DNA of 64,000 nt from Paramesorhizobium salinisoli (GCF_003335045.1 NZ_QOZG01000006.1:186001-250000), one strand, 5' to 3'. Shown: positions 9,422 through 18,954, counted from the first letter of the stretch. The notes: generated by a model from the sequence alone, not told the origin. A program made the numbers and translations.

Positions 9422-9550
9422 TGGCGTGGTGCCGCTTGAGGAGGCGGTGAATGGGAGGATGCGAAATCCGCGTCAAATCGGTCTGACCTGGGAGTGCCAT
9501 TGGCGCCCCTGGTGTTTCCTACGCGGAAACGTTTTGGAGGAGGAAAAGAC

Positions 9551-10540
9551 ATGAAGAAGCTCTTGGTCAGCGCGTTTGTCGCGTCGCTATCGCTCAGCAC
9601 CTCGCTTGCGGCCTTTGCCGCAGATCCCGGTAAAGTCGGCGTCGTCGTCAAGATAGGCGGCATTCCCTGGTTCAATGCCATGGACGCCGGCATCAAGGAG
9701 CGCGGCGAAAAGCTTGGTATTGATGCTTTCATGGTCGGTCCGACCAGTGCCGATCCGGCGCTTCAGGTTCGCGCGATCGAGGATCTCATTGCCCAGGGCG
9801 TGAAGGTGATCGGCGTCGTGCCGAACGATGCCAAGGTGCTCGAGCCGGTGCTGACCAAGGCCAAGCAACAGGGTATTATCGTTATTACCCATGAATCACC
9901 GGGCCAGAAGGGTGCCGACTGGGATTTCGAGCTCGCTTCGTCCACCGGTTTCGGCGAAGCCCACGCCAAGCTCCTGGCCGAGAAAACCGGTGGCAAGGGA
10001 GAATATGCGGTCTTCGTCGGCTCGCTGACCGTGCCGTTGCATAATGCCTGGGCTGACGCGGCGATCGCCTATCTCAAGAAGAACCACCCTGATATGAAAC
10101 TGGTCGGCGACCGGTACGGCGTAGCCGAAGATGTCGACAAGAGCCGCAGTACCGCGCTTGATCTCATCTCGGCCCATCCTGATCTCAAGGGCTTCCTCGC
10201 CTTTGGCAGCCAGGGCCCGATCGGGGCGGGCCGCGCAATCGAAGAACGGCGCAAGATCGGCAAGATCTTCGTTCTCGGCCCCTTTTCTCCCGGACAGGGC
10301 CAGAAATTGCTGATGAAAGACGCCATTTCCGGCGGTTTCATGTGGAATCCAAAGCAGGCCGGTGAAGTTTTCGTAACGCTTGCCGACAAATTGATGAAAG
10401 GCGAAGAGCCGAAGGACGACGATGAGATCGAGGGCCTCGGCAAGATCAAGCCCGATTTCGAGAACCGCAACATTATTGTCGATCAGCTCGTGCCGATCAA
10501 CAAGGACACGGTCGCCGATCTCGCAGCCATGGGGCTCTGA
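9551..10540 (+). CDS. sugar ABC transporter periplasmic binding protein (RbsB/LsrB fold)
   Basis: 329 residues with a signal peptide (MKKLLVSAFVASLSLSTSLA, cleavage near AFA-AD). The mature part is a type-1 periplasmic binding protein, with GKVGVVVKIGGIPWFNAMDAG at the first strand in pieces and GVKVIGVVPND in the first lobe. It delivers a sugar to the permease pair encoded downstream. GGAGGAGG precedes ATG 9551. It is the first gene of a five-gene operon. The nearby tagatose/psicose 3-epimerase-like gene points to a ketohexose or related sugar as substrate, which is inference. Confidence 0.9.
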   Translation: MKKLLVSAFVASLSLSTSLAAFAADPGKVGVVVKIGGIPWFNAMDAGIKERGEKLGIDAFMVGPTSADPALQVRAIEDLIAQGVKVIGVVPNDAKVLEPVLTKAKQQGIIVITHESPGQKGADWDFELASSTGFGEAHAKLLAEKTGGKGEYAVFVGSLTVPLHNAWADAAIAYLKKNHPDMKLVGDRYGVAEDVDKSRSTALDLISAHPDLKGFLAFGSQGPIGAGRAIEERRKIGKIFVLGPFSPGQGQKLLMKDAISGGFMWNPKQAGEVFVTLADKLMKGEEPKDDDEIEGLGKIKPDFENRNIIVDQLVPINKDTVADLAAMGL

Positions 10541-10560
10541 CCAGCAGAGCATCCTCCCCG

Positions 10561-10590
10561 CCGCCGGGCTGGTTTCGGCTGGTCCGGCGG
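10561..10590 (+). terminator. intercistronic stem-loop after the sugar-binding-protein gene
   Basis: CCGCCGG pairs with CCGGCGG around a 16-nt loop in the 77-bp gap between the binding-protein and ATPase genes. There is no U-tract. Such hairpins protect the upstream message and raise binding-protein levels relative to the membrane genes. Confidence 0.4.
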
Positions 10591-10617
10591 TGCCCATATC
10601 TTCGCAGGTTGTCGATA

Positions 10618-12132
10618 ATGGCAGAAATGACGAGTATGGAGAGCAGTCCAAAACCCTTGCTTTCCCTGCGCAATATCAACATGAGCTTCGGCGGCATCAG
10701 CGCGCTGAAAAACGTCAGCTTTGATGTCCTGCCCGGCGAAGTGCATTGCCTTGCGGGCGAGAACGGATCCGGCAAAAGCACCCTGATCAAGATCGTCACC
10801 GGCGTCTATCGGCCGGAACCCGGCACCATCATCGACTATGATGGGCAGACATATCCGCATATGTCGCCCATGACGGCGCAGGCCGCCGGTATCCAGGTCA
10901 TCTGGCAGGATCTTGCGCTGTTTCCGGAAATGACTGTGGCGGAGAACATTGCCTTCCAGACCGTGCTTGGCAGTCGGCCGCGTTTTGTTCATTATGGCCA
11001 CATGCGCGACATAGCCGTCAAGGCGCTGGCGCGGCTGGGTGTGAGCCTCGATGTCGATCTGCCCCTGAAGGAATATGCCATCGCCCAGCGTCAGATTGTG
11101 GCAATCGCCCGCGCACTTGTTGGCGAAGCCAAGCTGGTCTTCATGGACGAGCCGACCGCATCGCTGACGCAATCGGAGACCGACCATCTCCTCGATATCG
11201 TCCGGAATTTATCTGCAGCTGGTGTCGCAGTGGTGTTCGTCAGCCATCGGCTGGCCGAAGTACTCGACATCTCGAACCGGCTGACCGTGCTGCGCGATGG
11301 CGCGTTGGTCGGCGTTTATCCGGCCGCCGGCATGATCCAGTCGCGGATCACCGAACTGATGACGGGCAAAACCTTCGACCATAAGCTGCGCGCGCGTGAT
11401 GTCAGCGCAAATCCGGTCGTGCTGGAGGTCCAGAACCTTTCACGACCGGGATTGTTCGAGGATATCTCCTTCACCGTGAGGCGTGGCGAGACGCTGGGGA
11501 TCACCGGCCTGCTCGGCGCCGGGCGCACGGAGCTGGCGCTTTCGCTGTTCGGCATGCTCAAACCACGCTCGGGCACAATCAGGCTTGAGGGAAAGCCGGT
11601 GCGTTTTTCCTCCAACCGTGATGCCATAGCGGCAGGCGTGGCTTACCTCTCGGAGGACCGGCTATCGCTTGGCCTTGTTCAGCCACAATCGATTGCCGAC
11701 AATCTGGTGGTCGCGTCGCTGGGCAGGATCACCTCTGGCGGCTTCCTTTCCGATGACCGGAAACGCGAACTGGTCGCCGGATGGATCACCAATCTGGGTA
11801 TAAGGATCGGACGCCAGGGCGATGCGGTCTCGACGCTTTCCGGCGGCAACCAGCAACGCATTGCCATCGCCAAGTGGCTGGCGACCGATCCGAAACTGCT
11901 CATCCTCGATGCACCAACGGTCGGCGTCGATGTCGGCGCGCGCGCCGGCATCTTCGAGATCATCGCCAAACTGGCCGATAGCGGCCTGGCGATCATCCTG
12001 ATCTCCGACGAAGTGCCGGAGGTTTATTTCCACGCGGACCGCGTGCTGCATATGGCCGAGGGGCGGATCGTCAATCGTTTCGCACCGCGCGACTGTACGC
12101 TGCGCGATATCGAGGCGGCCGTCTATGCGTAG
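10618..12132 (+). CDS. sugar ABC transporter double ATP-binding subunit (RbsA/MglA type)
   Basis: 504 residues with two nucleotide-binding domains, the normal layout for class-2 carbohydrate importers. The N-terminal domain has Walker A GENGSGKST near residue 47 and VFMDEPTASL as Walker B. The C-terminal domain has the degenerate P-loop GLLGAGRTEL and a good signature LSGGNQQR near residue 405, as usual for this family. The start is uncertain: ATG 10618 is taken, with further in-frame ATGs at 10627 and 10636. The stop overlaps the next gene by 8 nt (ATGCGTAG), which implies translational coupling. Confidence 0.92.
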   Translation: MAEMTSMESSPKPLLSLRNINMSFGGISALKNVSFDVLPGEVHCLAGENGSGKSTLIKIVTGVYRPEPGTIIDYDGQTYPHMSPMTAQAAGIQVIWQDLALFPEMTVAENIAFQTVLGSRPRFVHYGHMRDIAVKALARLGVSLDVDLPLKEYAIAQRQIVAIARALVGEAKLVFMDEPTASLTQSETDHLLDIVRNLSAAGVAVVFVSHRLAEVLDISNRLTVLRDGALVGVYPAAGMIQSRITELMTGKTFDHKLRARDVSANPVVLEVQNLSRPGLFEDISFTVRRGETLGITGLLGAGRTELALSLFGMLKPRSGTIRLEGKPVRFSSNRDAIAAGVAYLSEDRLSLGLVQPQSIADNLVVASLGRITSGGFLSDDRKRELVAGWITNLGIRIGRQGDAVSTLSGGNQQRIAIAKWLATDPKLLILDAPTVGVDVGARAGIFEIIAKLADSGLAIILISDEVPEVYFHADRVLHMAEGRIVNRFAPRDCTLRDIEAAVYA

Positions 12133-13126
12133 CATCATCCAGTCTCACGCAACGGAATTCGCGCTGCTTGTGGTGATAGCCGTCATCAGCGTGGTCCTGT
12201 CACTCTCGACCGACAGCTTTCTCACGCCCGGAAACGCGTTCGACCTGCTCAATTCGAGCTCCGTCAACATCATCTTCGCCGTCGGCCTGTTGGTGGTACT
12301 GATCGCTGGCGGCATCGATATTTCGTTCGCGGTCGCTGCATCGGTTGCGCAATATGTCACGGCCATCCTGCTCGGCTGGATCGGCGGCGGCGGGTGGATC
12401 AGCGGCCTCCTGATCGCCGGTGGGGTGGGCGTACTTCTCGGCGCCTTCAATGCCTTCCTGATCCACAAATTTCGGATCATTTCCATCGTTGCGACCATCG
12501 CCACCTTTAATATCTATTTCGGCTTGCTGATGTTCTTCACGCGTGGCGTCTCGATCTACAATTTGCCGGATTGGCTCACCGAACGGGTGATCCTTTACGA
12601 GCGTGAGATGGCCGACGGGAGCTGGATCGAGATCACCCTGCCGGTGCTGGTCATGACCATCTGCGTCATCGCCACCTGGATATTCATCACGAGGACCACG
12701 ACCGGCCGCCAGCTCTATGCCTTTGGCGATAATCCGGACGGGGCACGGCGCTTTGGCGTCAATATAGCCGCCATGCAGTTCATCGCTTTCGGCTGGCTCG
12801 GGCTGATGGCGGGCATCGGGGGACTGGTCCAGGCGCATTATGCCCAGGAAGTGGTGCCGAACGCACTTTATGGCCGCGAGCTCGATGTGCTTGCCGCCGT
12901 GGTCCTTGGCGGGGCGCGGCTTGGCGGCGGGAAGGGTACTGTATTGGGCTGCGTGCTGGGCGTGCTCCTGATATCGATCACCCAGAACGGGCTCAATCTT
13001 GCCGGCGTTTCACCCTTCGCCTTCAAGATGATTATCGGTGCCATCATCCTCGCCGCCATCACATTGTCGAATAGCAATCTGGAGAAACGCCTGCCCTTCA
13101 TGCGTCAGGCGAAAGGTCGCGGATGA
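12125..13126 (+). CDS. sugar ABC transporter permease 1 (RbsC type)
   Basis: 333-residue hydrophobic protein of the ribose-type permease family with about eight to ten membrane spans and the conserved VVLIAGGIDISFAVAASV segment near the second span. It starts inside the end of the ATPase gene and overlaps the next permease gene by 4 nt (ATGA). Two different permease subunits imply a heterodimeric channel, common in the autoinducer-2, erythritol and rhamnose relatives of this transporter class. Confidence 0.9.
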   Translation: MRSIIQSHATEFALLVVIAVISVVLSLSTDSFLTPGNAFDLLNSSSVNIIFAVGLLVVLIAGGIDISFAVAASVAQYVTAILLGWIGGGGWISGLLIAGGVGVLLGAFNAFLIHKFRIISIVATIATFNIYFGLLMFFTRGVSIYNLPDWLTERVILYEREMADGSWIEITLPVLVMTICVIATWIFITRTTTGRQLYAFGDNPDGARRFGVNIAAMQFIAFGWLGLMAGIGGLVQAHYAQEVVPNALYGRELDVLAAVVLGGARLGGGKGTVLGCVLGVLLISITQNGLNLAGVSPFAFKMIIGAIILAAITLSNSNLEKRLPFMRQAKGRG

Positions 13127-14118
13127 ACGCGCTTTTCAATCGCACAAGGGCATTTCTCGGCCCGGAGATGGCCGGACCAGGCTTCGCACTCCTCGCCGTC
13201 ATCGTGTTCTTCAGCCTGGCTTCGCCGCAATTCCTCAGCCGCGCCACCTTCGGCTCGGTTGCCTTTCAACTGCCGGAGCTGGGGCTGCTCACGCTTGCCA
13301 TGCTGCTGCCTGTTCTGACCGGCGGTCTGAACCTCGCCATCACCTTCACGGCCAATATCGCCGGGCTGACGGCGGCCTGGGTGCTCAAGAGCAATGGCGG
13401 CGTGGATGCGGGGCCATTCGCCTTTTTCATGGCTTGCCTGCTCGCGATCGGGGTTGGCGCGGCAAGCGGTCTGGTGATGGGGCTCGTCATTGCCTATACG
13501 CGCGCCCATCCGATACTTGTATCGCTGTCGATGATGATTTTCCTGCGCGGGCTAGGTGAATTCCTGACGAGGGGCGGGGATATCTCGGGTTTTCCCGCCT
13601 TCATCCAGCCCCTGGGCCACGGCAGCATCCTGGGCCTTCCGATCCCGCTTTTGATCTTCATCATCTGCGTGTTGATCTGGCACTTGCTGCTGACGCGGAC
13701 GAAGCTTGGATTCAACACCTATATGATCGGCTCGAATATCGAGGCGACCCGATATTCCGGCATCAACACGCGCCGGGTTCAGGTCCTGGTCTATACGCTT
13801 TCCGGCGCCATGTGCGCGATTGCAGGCATCATCATGATGGCGCGGTTCAACTCGGTCCGCGTCGGCCACGGTGAATCCTATCTGCTGATCACCGTGCTCG
13901 CCTGCTTCCTGGGAGGCGTCAATCCGTTCGGCGGGTTCGGCAGGGTGATCCCGGTTTTCGTCGCGCTTGTCGTCCTGCAATTGCTGTCCTCCGGTCTAAA
14001 CCTGATCGGTGCCAACCAGCATCTGGCAACAGCAGTCTGGGGCATTCTCCTCATCGCCGTGATGGTCCTGCGCTTTTCGGCAGGACGCCTCAAATTTCTC
14101 CAACGGATAAAGGGATAG
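13123..14118 (+). CDS. sugar ABC transporter permease 2 (RbsC type)
   Basis: 331-residue permease paralogous to the preceding gene, with the conserved VLTGGLNLAITFTANIAG segment and LGGVNPFGGFGRV near the C-terminus. The ATGA overlap with permease 1 shows coupled translation. Together with permease 1, the double ATPase and the binding protein it completes one importer. The 3' end is only 4 bp from the epimerase-like gene. Confidence 0.9.
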   Translation: MNALFNRTRAFLGPEMAGPGFALLAVIVFFSLASPQFLSRATFGSVAFQLPELGLLTLAMLLPVLTGGLNLAITFTANIAGLTAAWVLKSNGGVDAGPFAFFMACLLAIGVGAASGLVMGLVIAYTRAHPILVSLSMMIFLRGLGEFLTRGGDISGFPAFIQPLGHGSILGLPIPLLIFIICVLIWHLLLTRTKLGFNTYMIGSNIEATRYSGINTRRVQVLVYTLSGAMCAIAGIIMMARFNSVRVGHGESYLLITVLACFLGGVNPFGGFGRVIPVFVALVVLQLLSSGLNLIGANQHLATAVWGILLIAVMVLRFSAGRLKFLQRIKG

Positions 14119-14122
14119 ATCC

Positions 14123-14971
14123 ATGCAAGGCTTTGGCGTTCACACCAGCATGTGGACCATGAACTGGGATCGTGCCGGCGCCGAAAAAGCGGTGGCCGCG
14201 GCGGTCAAATACAAGATGGACTTCATCGAGATCGCTCTGCTCAACGCATCTGCCGTCGATGCTGCGCACACACATGCGCTTCTTCAAAAACATGAGCTGC
14301 GCGCCGTCTGTTCGCTTGGCCTGCCGGAGCGCGCATGGGCGTCGGTGCGGCCGGACGCGGCGGTCGAATATCTGAAGGTCGCCATCGACAAGACGGCGGA
14401 AATGGGCGCCGAGGCGCTGTCGGGCGTCATCTTCGGCGGCATCGGCGAACGCACAGGCGTTCCGCCGACCGAAGGCGAATACGACAACATCGCCCGCGCG
14501 CTACAGGCCGCCGCGAAATATGCCAAGCCGCTTGGCATCGAACTCGGCATAGAGGCGGTCAACCGCTATGAAAACCACCTGATCAACACCGGCCGCCAGG
14601 CTGTGGAGATGATCGAACGCGTCGGCGCCGACAACATCTTTGTCCATCTCGACACCTATCACATGAATATCGAGGAAAAAGGCGCCGCCAACGGCATTCT
14701 CGATGCGCGCGACCATCTCAAATATATCCATCTTTCGGAAAGCGACCGTGGCACGCCTGGCGATGGAAATTGCCCGTGGGACGCGATTTATGCCGCGCTC
14801 GCGGCCATCGGCTTCAAGGGCGGGCTCGCCATGGAGAGCTTCATCAACATGCCGCCCGAAGTATCCTACGGTCTGGCCGTCTGGCGGCCTGTTGCAAAAG
14901 ACGAAGCCGAGGTGATGGGCAATGGTCTGCCATTCCTGCGCAACAAGGCGCGGCAATACGGCCTGATTTAA
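14123..14971 (+). CDS. sugar 3-epimerase / xylose-isomerase-like TIM-barrel enzyme (tagatose/psicose 3-epimerase family)
   Basis: 282-residue TIM barrel of the AP-endonuclease-2/xylose-isomerase superfamily. The metal-site pattern of D-tagatose/D-psicose 3-epimerases is visible: Glu in GIEAVNRYENHL, Asp-x-x-His in VHLDTYHMNIEE, His in YIHLSESDRG and Glu in LAMESF. Length matches the family (about 280-295). It ends the ABC operon, so it probably converts the imported ketose (or ketose phosphate) at C3. L-ribulose 3-epimerase or hydroxypyruvate-isomerase-like activities are alternatives. Confidence 0.8.
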   Translation: MQGFGVHTSMWTMNWDRAGAEKAVAAAVKYKMDFIEIALLNASAVDAAHTHALLQKHELRAVCSLGLPERAWASVRPDAAVEYLKVAIDKTAEMGAEALSGVIFGGIGERTGVPPTEGEYDNIARALQAAAKYAKPLGIELGIEAVNRYENHLINTGRQAVEMIERVGADNIFVHLDTYHMNIEEKGAANGILDARDHLKYIHLSESDRGTPGDGNCPWDAIYAALAAIGFKGGLAMESFINMPPEVSYGLAVWRPVAKDEAEVMGNGLPFLRNKARQYGLI

Positions 14972-14986
14972 GCCGCCCCTGGCACA

Positions 14987-16222
14987 CTACGCAATTTCCA
15001 TCCCGAGCCGGGGTTCGATCTTGCGTGAGCGTGCCTGCATGATGACGATACCGGCAAAGGCTGCAATGCCCGCTATGCCGATCGACGCATTGATCCATAA
15101 AGCGGGAAACACGCCGAGCCCTGTGGTCATCAGCGCGAACCCGAAGGGCGCGAAGGCGGAGCTGAACTGGCGGGCGGCGGTGATCCAGCCGACACGCGCT
15201 CCATAGCCGTCGCGGCCGAACACCTCGAGCGGCAATGTGCCGCCGACGATACTCATCAGCCCGGAACCCAGGCCGAAGAGGATCGCAAAGAGGATCGCAC
15301 CGGACAATGCAGGAGCGCTGAGGAGCAGGACCATCAGCCCGGCGCAAAGTGCACCCGTCGCGCCGAGCGCCAGCCAAGTCTGCCGCAAGGCATTGCCAAA
15401 CAGCATGTTGATGAGGCGGCTGGCGACCTGCGAGGGACCGAAAAGGGTTGCGACGAACACACTGCTGGCGCCAAGGCCTATGGCGGCGAGCAGAGGGACC
15501 ATCTGAACGAGGACGGCGGAGAGGACAAAGCCCTCGATCGCGAATGCCGCGAGCATGAGAAGGAACAGGGGCGACATCCCACTACGTTGCCGGCTTGCCG
15601 GCTCCTTGCTTTCGGGAGGCTCTGTCCTGTTGTCGCGGTTTTCCCGAACATGGCGCGAGAGCCGTGCAAGCCAGGCGTGGATCGGCAGGCACACGGCCAG
15701 ATGGAGCACTGCAAATACGGCAAAGATCTCCCGCCAGCTCAGATGGTCTTGCAGCATCGCAGTGAGCGGCCAGAACAATGTCGAGGCAAACCCGGCGATC
15801 AGGGTCAGGTGGGTGATGCTTCGCTGGGCATTGCTGCCGCCCAGTTGAACGAGCGCCACGAAGGCGGTGCTGTAAAGCACGAAGCAGGCGGCAAGTTCCA
15901 TCGCCAGCACGCCGACGGTAAAACCCAGGCGCCCCGGCGCGAGCGCGCATAGAAGCAGGGCCGCGGCAGCTGCCGCCGATCCGGGAACCATCATTTTACC
16001 GGCGCCGAACCTGTCAGCCAGATGTCCCGCCACAGGGGCGACCAGGGCGCTGGCGAACAGCGCCAGGGAAAAGACGGCAAGCACCCATTGCTGGGACCAG
16101 GCCAGTTCCGTCGCCACGGCAGGCGCAAGCATGCTGTAGCTGTAATAGAGTGTGCCATAGCCGATGATCTGGGTCGCGCCGAGCGCCCAGATCGCCGCCG
16201 CGGGAACTTTGCCCTCGCTCAT
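14987..16222 (-). CDS. MFS transporter at the end of the phosphonate operon
   Basis: 411-residue major facilitator with two bundles of six hydrophobic segments split by a charged loop (RENRDNRTEPPESKEP). The family motif LADRFGAGKMM follows the second span. Its ATG overlaps the phnN stop by 4 nt (ATGA), so it is translated with the phn genes. Function is unknown. Import of a phosphonate or export of a C-P lyase by-product are the obvious ideas from context, and neither is shown. It converges with the sugar epimerase gene 15 bp away, with no clear terminator between. Confidence 0.82.
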   Translation of the reverse strand: MSEGKVPAAAIWALGATQIIGYGTLYYSYSMLAPAVATELAWSQQWVLAVFSLALFASALVAPVAGHLADRFGAGKMMVPGSAAAAAALLLCALAPGRLGFTVGVLAMELAACFVLYSTAFVALVQLGGSNAQRSITHLTLIAGFASTLFWPLTAMLQDHLSWREIFAVFAVLHLAVCLPIHAWLARLSRHVRENRDNRTEPPESKEPASRQRSGMSPLFLLMLAAFAIEGFVLSAVLVQMVPLLAAIGLGASSVFVATLFGPSQVASRLINMLFGNALRQTWLALGATGALCAGLMVLLLSAPALSGAILFAILFGLGSGLMSIVGGTLPLEVFGRDGYGARVGWITAARQFSSAFAPFGFALMTTGLGVFPALWINASIGIAGIAAFAGIVIMQARSRKIEPRLGMEIA

Positions 16223-16854
16223 GTGTCTGCTTTCACCGCCTGTCCTGTCGAAGCGGGTACAAAATCGCCATAGCCTCCGATGGATTTTGCAATCCCGCGG
16301 ATCGTCGACACCAGGATATCACCCGCAAGGACAAGCTCGCCACTGTTGTCTATCTCGATTGCGTCTCCGATATCGTCGGCCACCATCGCGGCGCGTCGGA
16401 GGCGCTGCTCGATCTCGGCGGGGCTTTCGCGCCGGCGGGCGGCCAGCCGCGCTGCCAATATATCCGGATCGCAAGTGATACGAACGACCGTCGTCGATCC
16501 GCCGAACGCCGACCGGATTTTACGCAGAGCCGCTCGCGAACCGTTGAGAACCGCCACGCCGCCGCGCTCAAGATGTGCGCAGGTTTCGCGCGGCACGCCG
16601 TAATTGAGACCATGCGCTTCCCAGGTCACGGCGAAGGTTCCCGCGGCGCGAGCAGCCGCAAAGGCTTCGGGCGAGCAGGTATCATGATCCTCGGCATATG
16701 CGAGCGCCGGGCGCGTGATGACGCGGCGCACGAACAGGATCGATAAATTCGACGCCAGGCGTTGTCTTGCATAGGCGATCAGACTGTCCTTGCCGACCCC
16801 GCTCGGACCGACGACCACCAGGAGCGTGCCGACACGGGGCTTTGCTTCAGGCAA
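16219..16854 (-). CDS. phnN: ribose 1,5-bisphosphate phosphokinase PhnN
   Basis: 211 residues from a TTG start. P-loop GPSGVGKDS at residues 16-24 and a guanylate-kinase-like fold are typical of PhnN, which makes PRPP from ribose 1,5-bisphosphate at the end of the C-P lyase route. The frame is open further upstream to an ATG at 16968, but that would add about 38 residues overlapping phnM. TTG 16854 gives the normal length, is preceded by GAGGG, and overlaps the phnM end by 8 nt. The MFS gene follows with a 4-nt overlap. Confidence 0.9.
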   Translation of the reverse strand: MPEAKPRVGTLLVVVGPSGVGKDSLIAYARQRLASNLSILFVRRVITRPALAYAEDHDTCSPEAFAAARAAGTFAVTWEAHGLNYGVPRETCAHLERGGVAVLNGSRAALRKIRSAFGGSTTVVRITCDPDILAARLAARRRESPAEIEQRLRRAAMVADDIGDAIEIDNSGELVLAGDILVSTIRGIAKSIGGYGDFVPASTGQAVKADT

Positions 16855-17983
16855 CGCGGCGGCCCTCGCGCCAAACCGACCGGACAACCGGTACGCCGGC
16901 CTTGCGACGCACGCGCACCAGATCGGCGCGAAGGCCGCTGGCGATGCTGCCGCGATCGGTAAGACCAACGGTGCGCGCAGGCGTTGCCGTCACGAGACGA
17001 ATGCTTTGCGACAGGCTCATGCGGCCCTCATCGGCGAGCACGAACGGCGCGTGGATCAGGCTGAACGGCACGTAGTCCGACGAAAGCACATCCAGCACGC
17101 CTGCTGAAGCCAGCTCCTTGGCCGAGATGTTGCCTGAATGCGATTTGCCGCGCACCACATTGGGCGCGCCCATCAGCACGGCCATGCCGGCCTGGTGCGA
17201 AGCTTTTGCGGCTTCCATGCTGGTTGGAAACTCTGCCACCCGCACCCCGAAATTTTTGGATTCCTCCACGTGCTCGACAGTTGCGTCGTCGTGGCTGGCA
17301 AGGGCGATACCCTGCTCGTCGCACGCTTCGACAATCGCCCTGCGGTGGGGGTCGGCATAGCGCTTCGACTCCTCGATGCGCCTGGCGACGAAGCGCTCGA
17401 AATCGGCATCGTTCAGCCTGCGCTTCTTTTTGTAGTAGAGCGAGTACTGATCGAGTGTCTGGAACTGGCGCTGGCCCGGAGCATGGTCCATTAGAGAGGC
17501 AAGCTTTATCTGCGGATCGCCGTGAAAATCTGCGAAATGCTCAAGCACATCGGCTGCCGAGACTTCGCAGCGCAGATGGACGAAATGGCTGGCGCGCAGG
17601 CGATCTTCCGAGGTTGCGTACCGGATTGCGTCGGCAATGGCGCGCATTTCGCCTTGTTTGAAACCCGAATCCTCGTCAGATCCTATACGCAGGCAGTCGA
17701 ATACCGTGGTAATGCCGGAGGAGGCCACCTGTCCATCATGCGCCTGCAAAGCCGCGAGACTGTCCCACACGACGCCGGGACGCGGGCTATAGTGAGATTC
17801 CAGATGATCGGTGTGAAGTTCGACGAGACCCGGAATGACATAATCGCCCGCCATGTCTTCGCCGCGGCTGGACCTGTCGCTGTCCATGCCGGCGATAAGT
17901 CCGTCGCGAATGAGAATGGAGCCGGTGACGATCTCGTCCTCGAGAACGATTTGTGCATTGGAGAGGATAGTTTCTTGCGGCAT
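16847..17983 (-). CDS. phnM: alpha-D-ribose 1-methylphosphonate 5-triphosphate diphosphatase PhnM
   Basis: 378-residue amidohydrolase-fold protein of normal PhnM length. Metal ligands are visible in VIPGLVELHTDHLESHY near residue 50, LMDHAPGQRQF in the middle and SHDDATVEH downstream. It cleaves pyrophosphate from the 5-triphosphate intermediate before C-P bond cleavage. It follows phnE by 46 bp in the operon and overlaps phnN by 8 nt. Confidence 0.95.
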   Translation of the reverse strand: MPQETILSNAQIVLEDEIVTGSILIRDGLIAGMDSDRSSRGEDMAGDYVIPGLVELHTDHLESHYSPRPGVVWDSLAALQAHDGQVASSGITTVFDCLRIGSDEDSGFKQGEMRAIADAIRYATSEDRLRASHFVHLRCEVSAADVLEHFADFHGDPQIKLASLMDHAPGQRQFQTLDQYSLYYKKKRRLNDADFERFVARRIEESKRYADPHRRAIVEACDEQGIALASHDDATVEHVEESKNFGVRVAEFPTSMEAAKASHQAGMAVLMGAPNVVRGKSHSGNISAKELASAGVLDVLSSDYVPFSLIHAPFVLADEGRMSLSQSIRLVTATPARTVGLTDRGSIASGLRADLVRVRRKAGVPVVRSVWREGRRVA

Positions 17984-18029
17984 TCAGGCAGGCTTTCCGG
18001 ATTTTGATATGAGACAGGTCCTCGGGACC

Positions 18030-18848
18030 TCAGAGAAACAGCTTGCGCATCTGCTGCGACAGGAGGTCGATGAGCGACACGGCCAAAAGCATGATGATGA
18101 GCATGGCCGCGGCCTGCGGATAGTAGAAGCCGCGGACGGATTCAAAGAGCACCTGACCAATGCCGCCGGCCCCGATCACGCCGAGGACGGTCGCGGCCCG
18201 CACGTTGGATTCGAAGCGGTAAAGCGCATAGGACATCCAGAGAGGCATCACCTGCGGCACCACGCCAAACACCACTTCCTGAAGCCGCGTTGCACCCGTC
18301 GCCCGGATCGCTTCGACCGGGCGGGCGTCGATCGCTTCTACGGCCTCCGAGAAGAGCTTCGCAAGAATGCCCGTTGTGTGGATGAAAAGCGCCATCACGC
18401 CGGCAAACGGCCCAAGCCCGACGGCAACGACGAAAAGTACGGCGAAGACCAGTTCGTGGATCGAGCGGCAGGCATCCATCAGGCGGCGCACCGGCTGAAC
18501 GATGTACCAGGGCGCGATGTTGCGGGCCGACAATATGCCGAAGGGGACCGCGAAGACGCCGGCCAGAAACGTGCCCCACAGGGCAATCTGGATGGTGACC
18601 AGCATCTCCTGCATGTAATAGCGCCATTCAGAGAAATCCGGGCGTGCGAAGCCACTGGCATACTCGGCCATATTGCCGGCATCGGTGAACAGATATGTCC
18701 AGCGAGACATTTCCGCCGGAGCCCAGCTCCAGACGAGGAGCAGGGCAAGGATGATCCAGTTGCCGGCCGTCCACGCGCTGCGCGTCCAGTTCCGCTCTAC
18801 GTCTGGACGGACCTGCTCGGGGCCCATAGTCTTTGCGGTATGTTCCAT
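18030..18848 (-). CDS. phnE: phosphonate ABC transporter permease PhnE
   Basis: 272-residue permease with about six hydrophobic segments and the binding-protein-dependent EAA-type loop ([24 protein letters not shown] in parts). ATG 18848 gives the family length. The frame runs open further upstream to 19169, but that part lies inside phnD. Only one PhnE gene is present, whereas many rhizobia carry two. It lies 106 bp after phnD, separated by a palindromic hairpin. Confidence 0.93.
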   Translation of the reverse strand: MEHTAKTMGPEQVRPDVERNWTRSAWTAGNWIILALLLVWSWAPAEMSRWTYLFTDAGNMAEYASGFARPDFSEWRYYMQEMLVTIQIALWGTFLAGVFAVPFGILSARNIAPWYIVQPVRRLMDACRSIHELVFAVLFVVAVGLGPFAGVMALFIHTTGILAKLFSEAVEAIDARPVEAIRATGATRLQEVVFGVVPQVMPLWMSYALYRFESNVRAATVLGVIGAGGIGQVLFESVRGFYYPQAAAMLIIMLLAVSLIDLLSQQMRKLFL

Positions 18849-18924
18849 TTGTGATCTCGACCTGGTGGTGGGACCGGTCGCGTCTTGGGGAAGCGACCGG
18901 TTGGAGGGGGCGAAGACCCGATAA

Positions 18925-18942
18925 CCGGGGGCTAGCCCCCGG
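18925..18942 (-). terminator. perfect 18-bp palindromic hairpin between phnD and phnE
   Basis: CCGGGGGCTAGCCCCCGG is a perfect palindrome 12 bp after the phnD stop, with a TTTTT run before it on the transcribed minus strand rather than after it. It is unlikely to be a full terminator. Its position after the binding-protein gene suggests mRNA stabilisation or partial attenuation before phnE. Confidence 0.45.
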
Positions 18943-18954
18943 AAAAAGGGGAGG

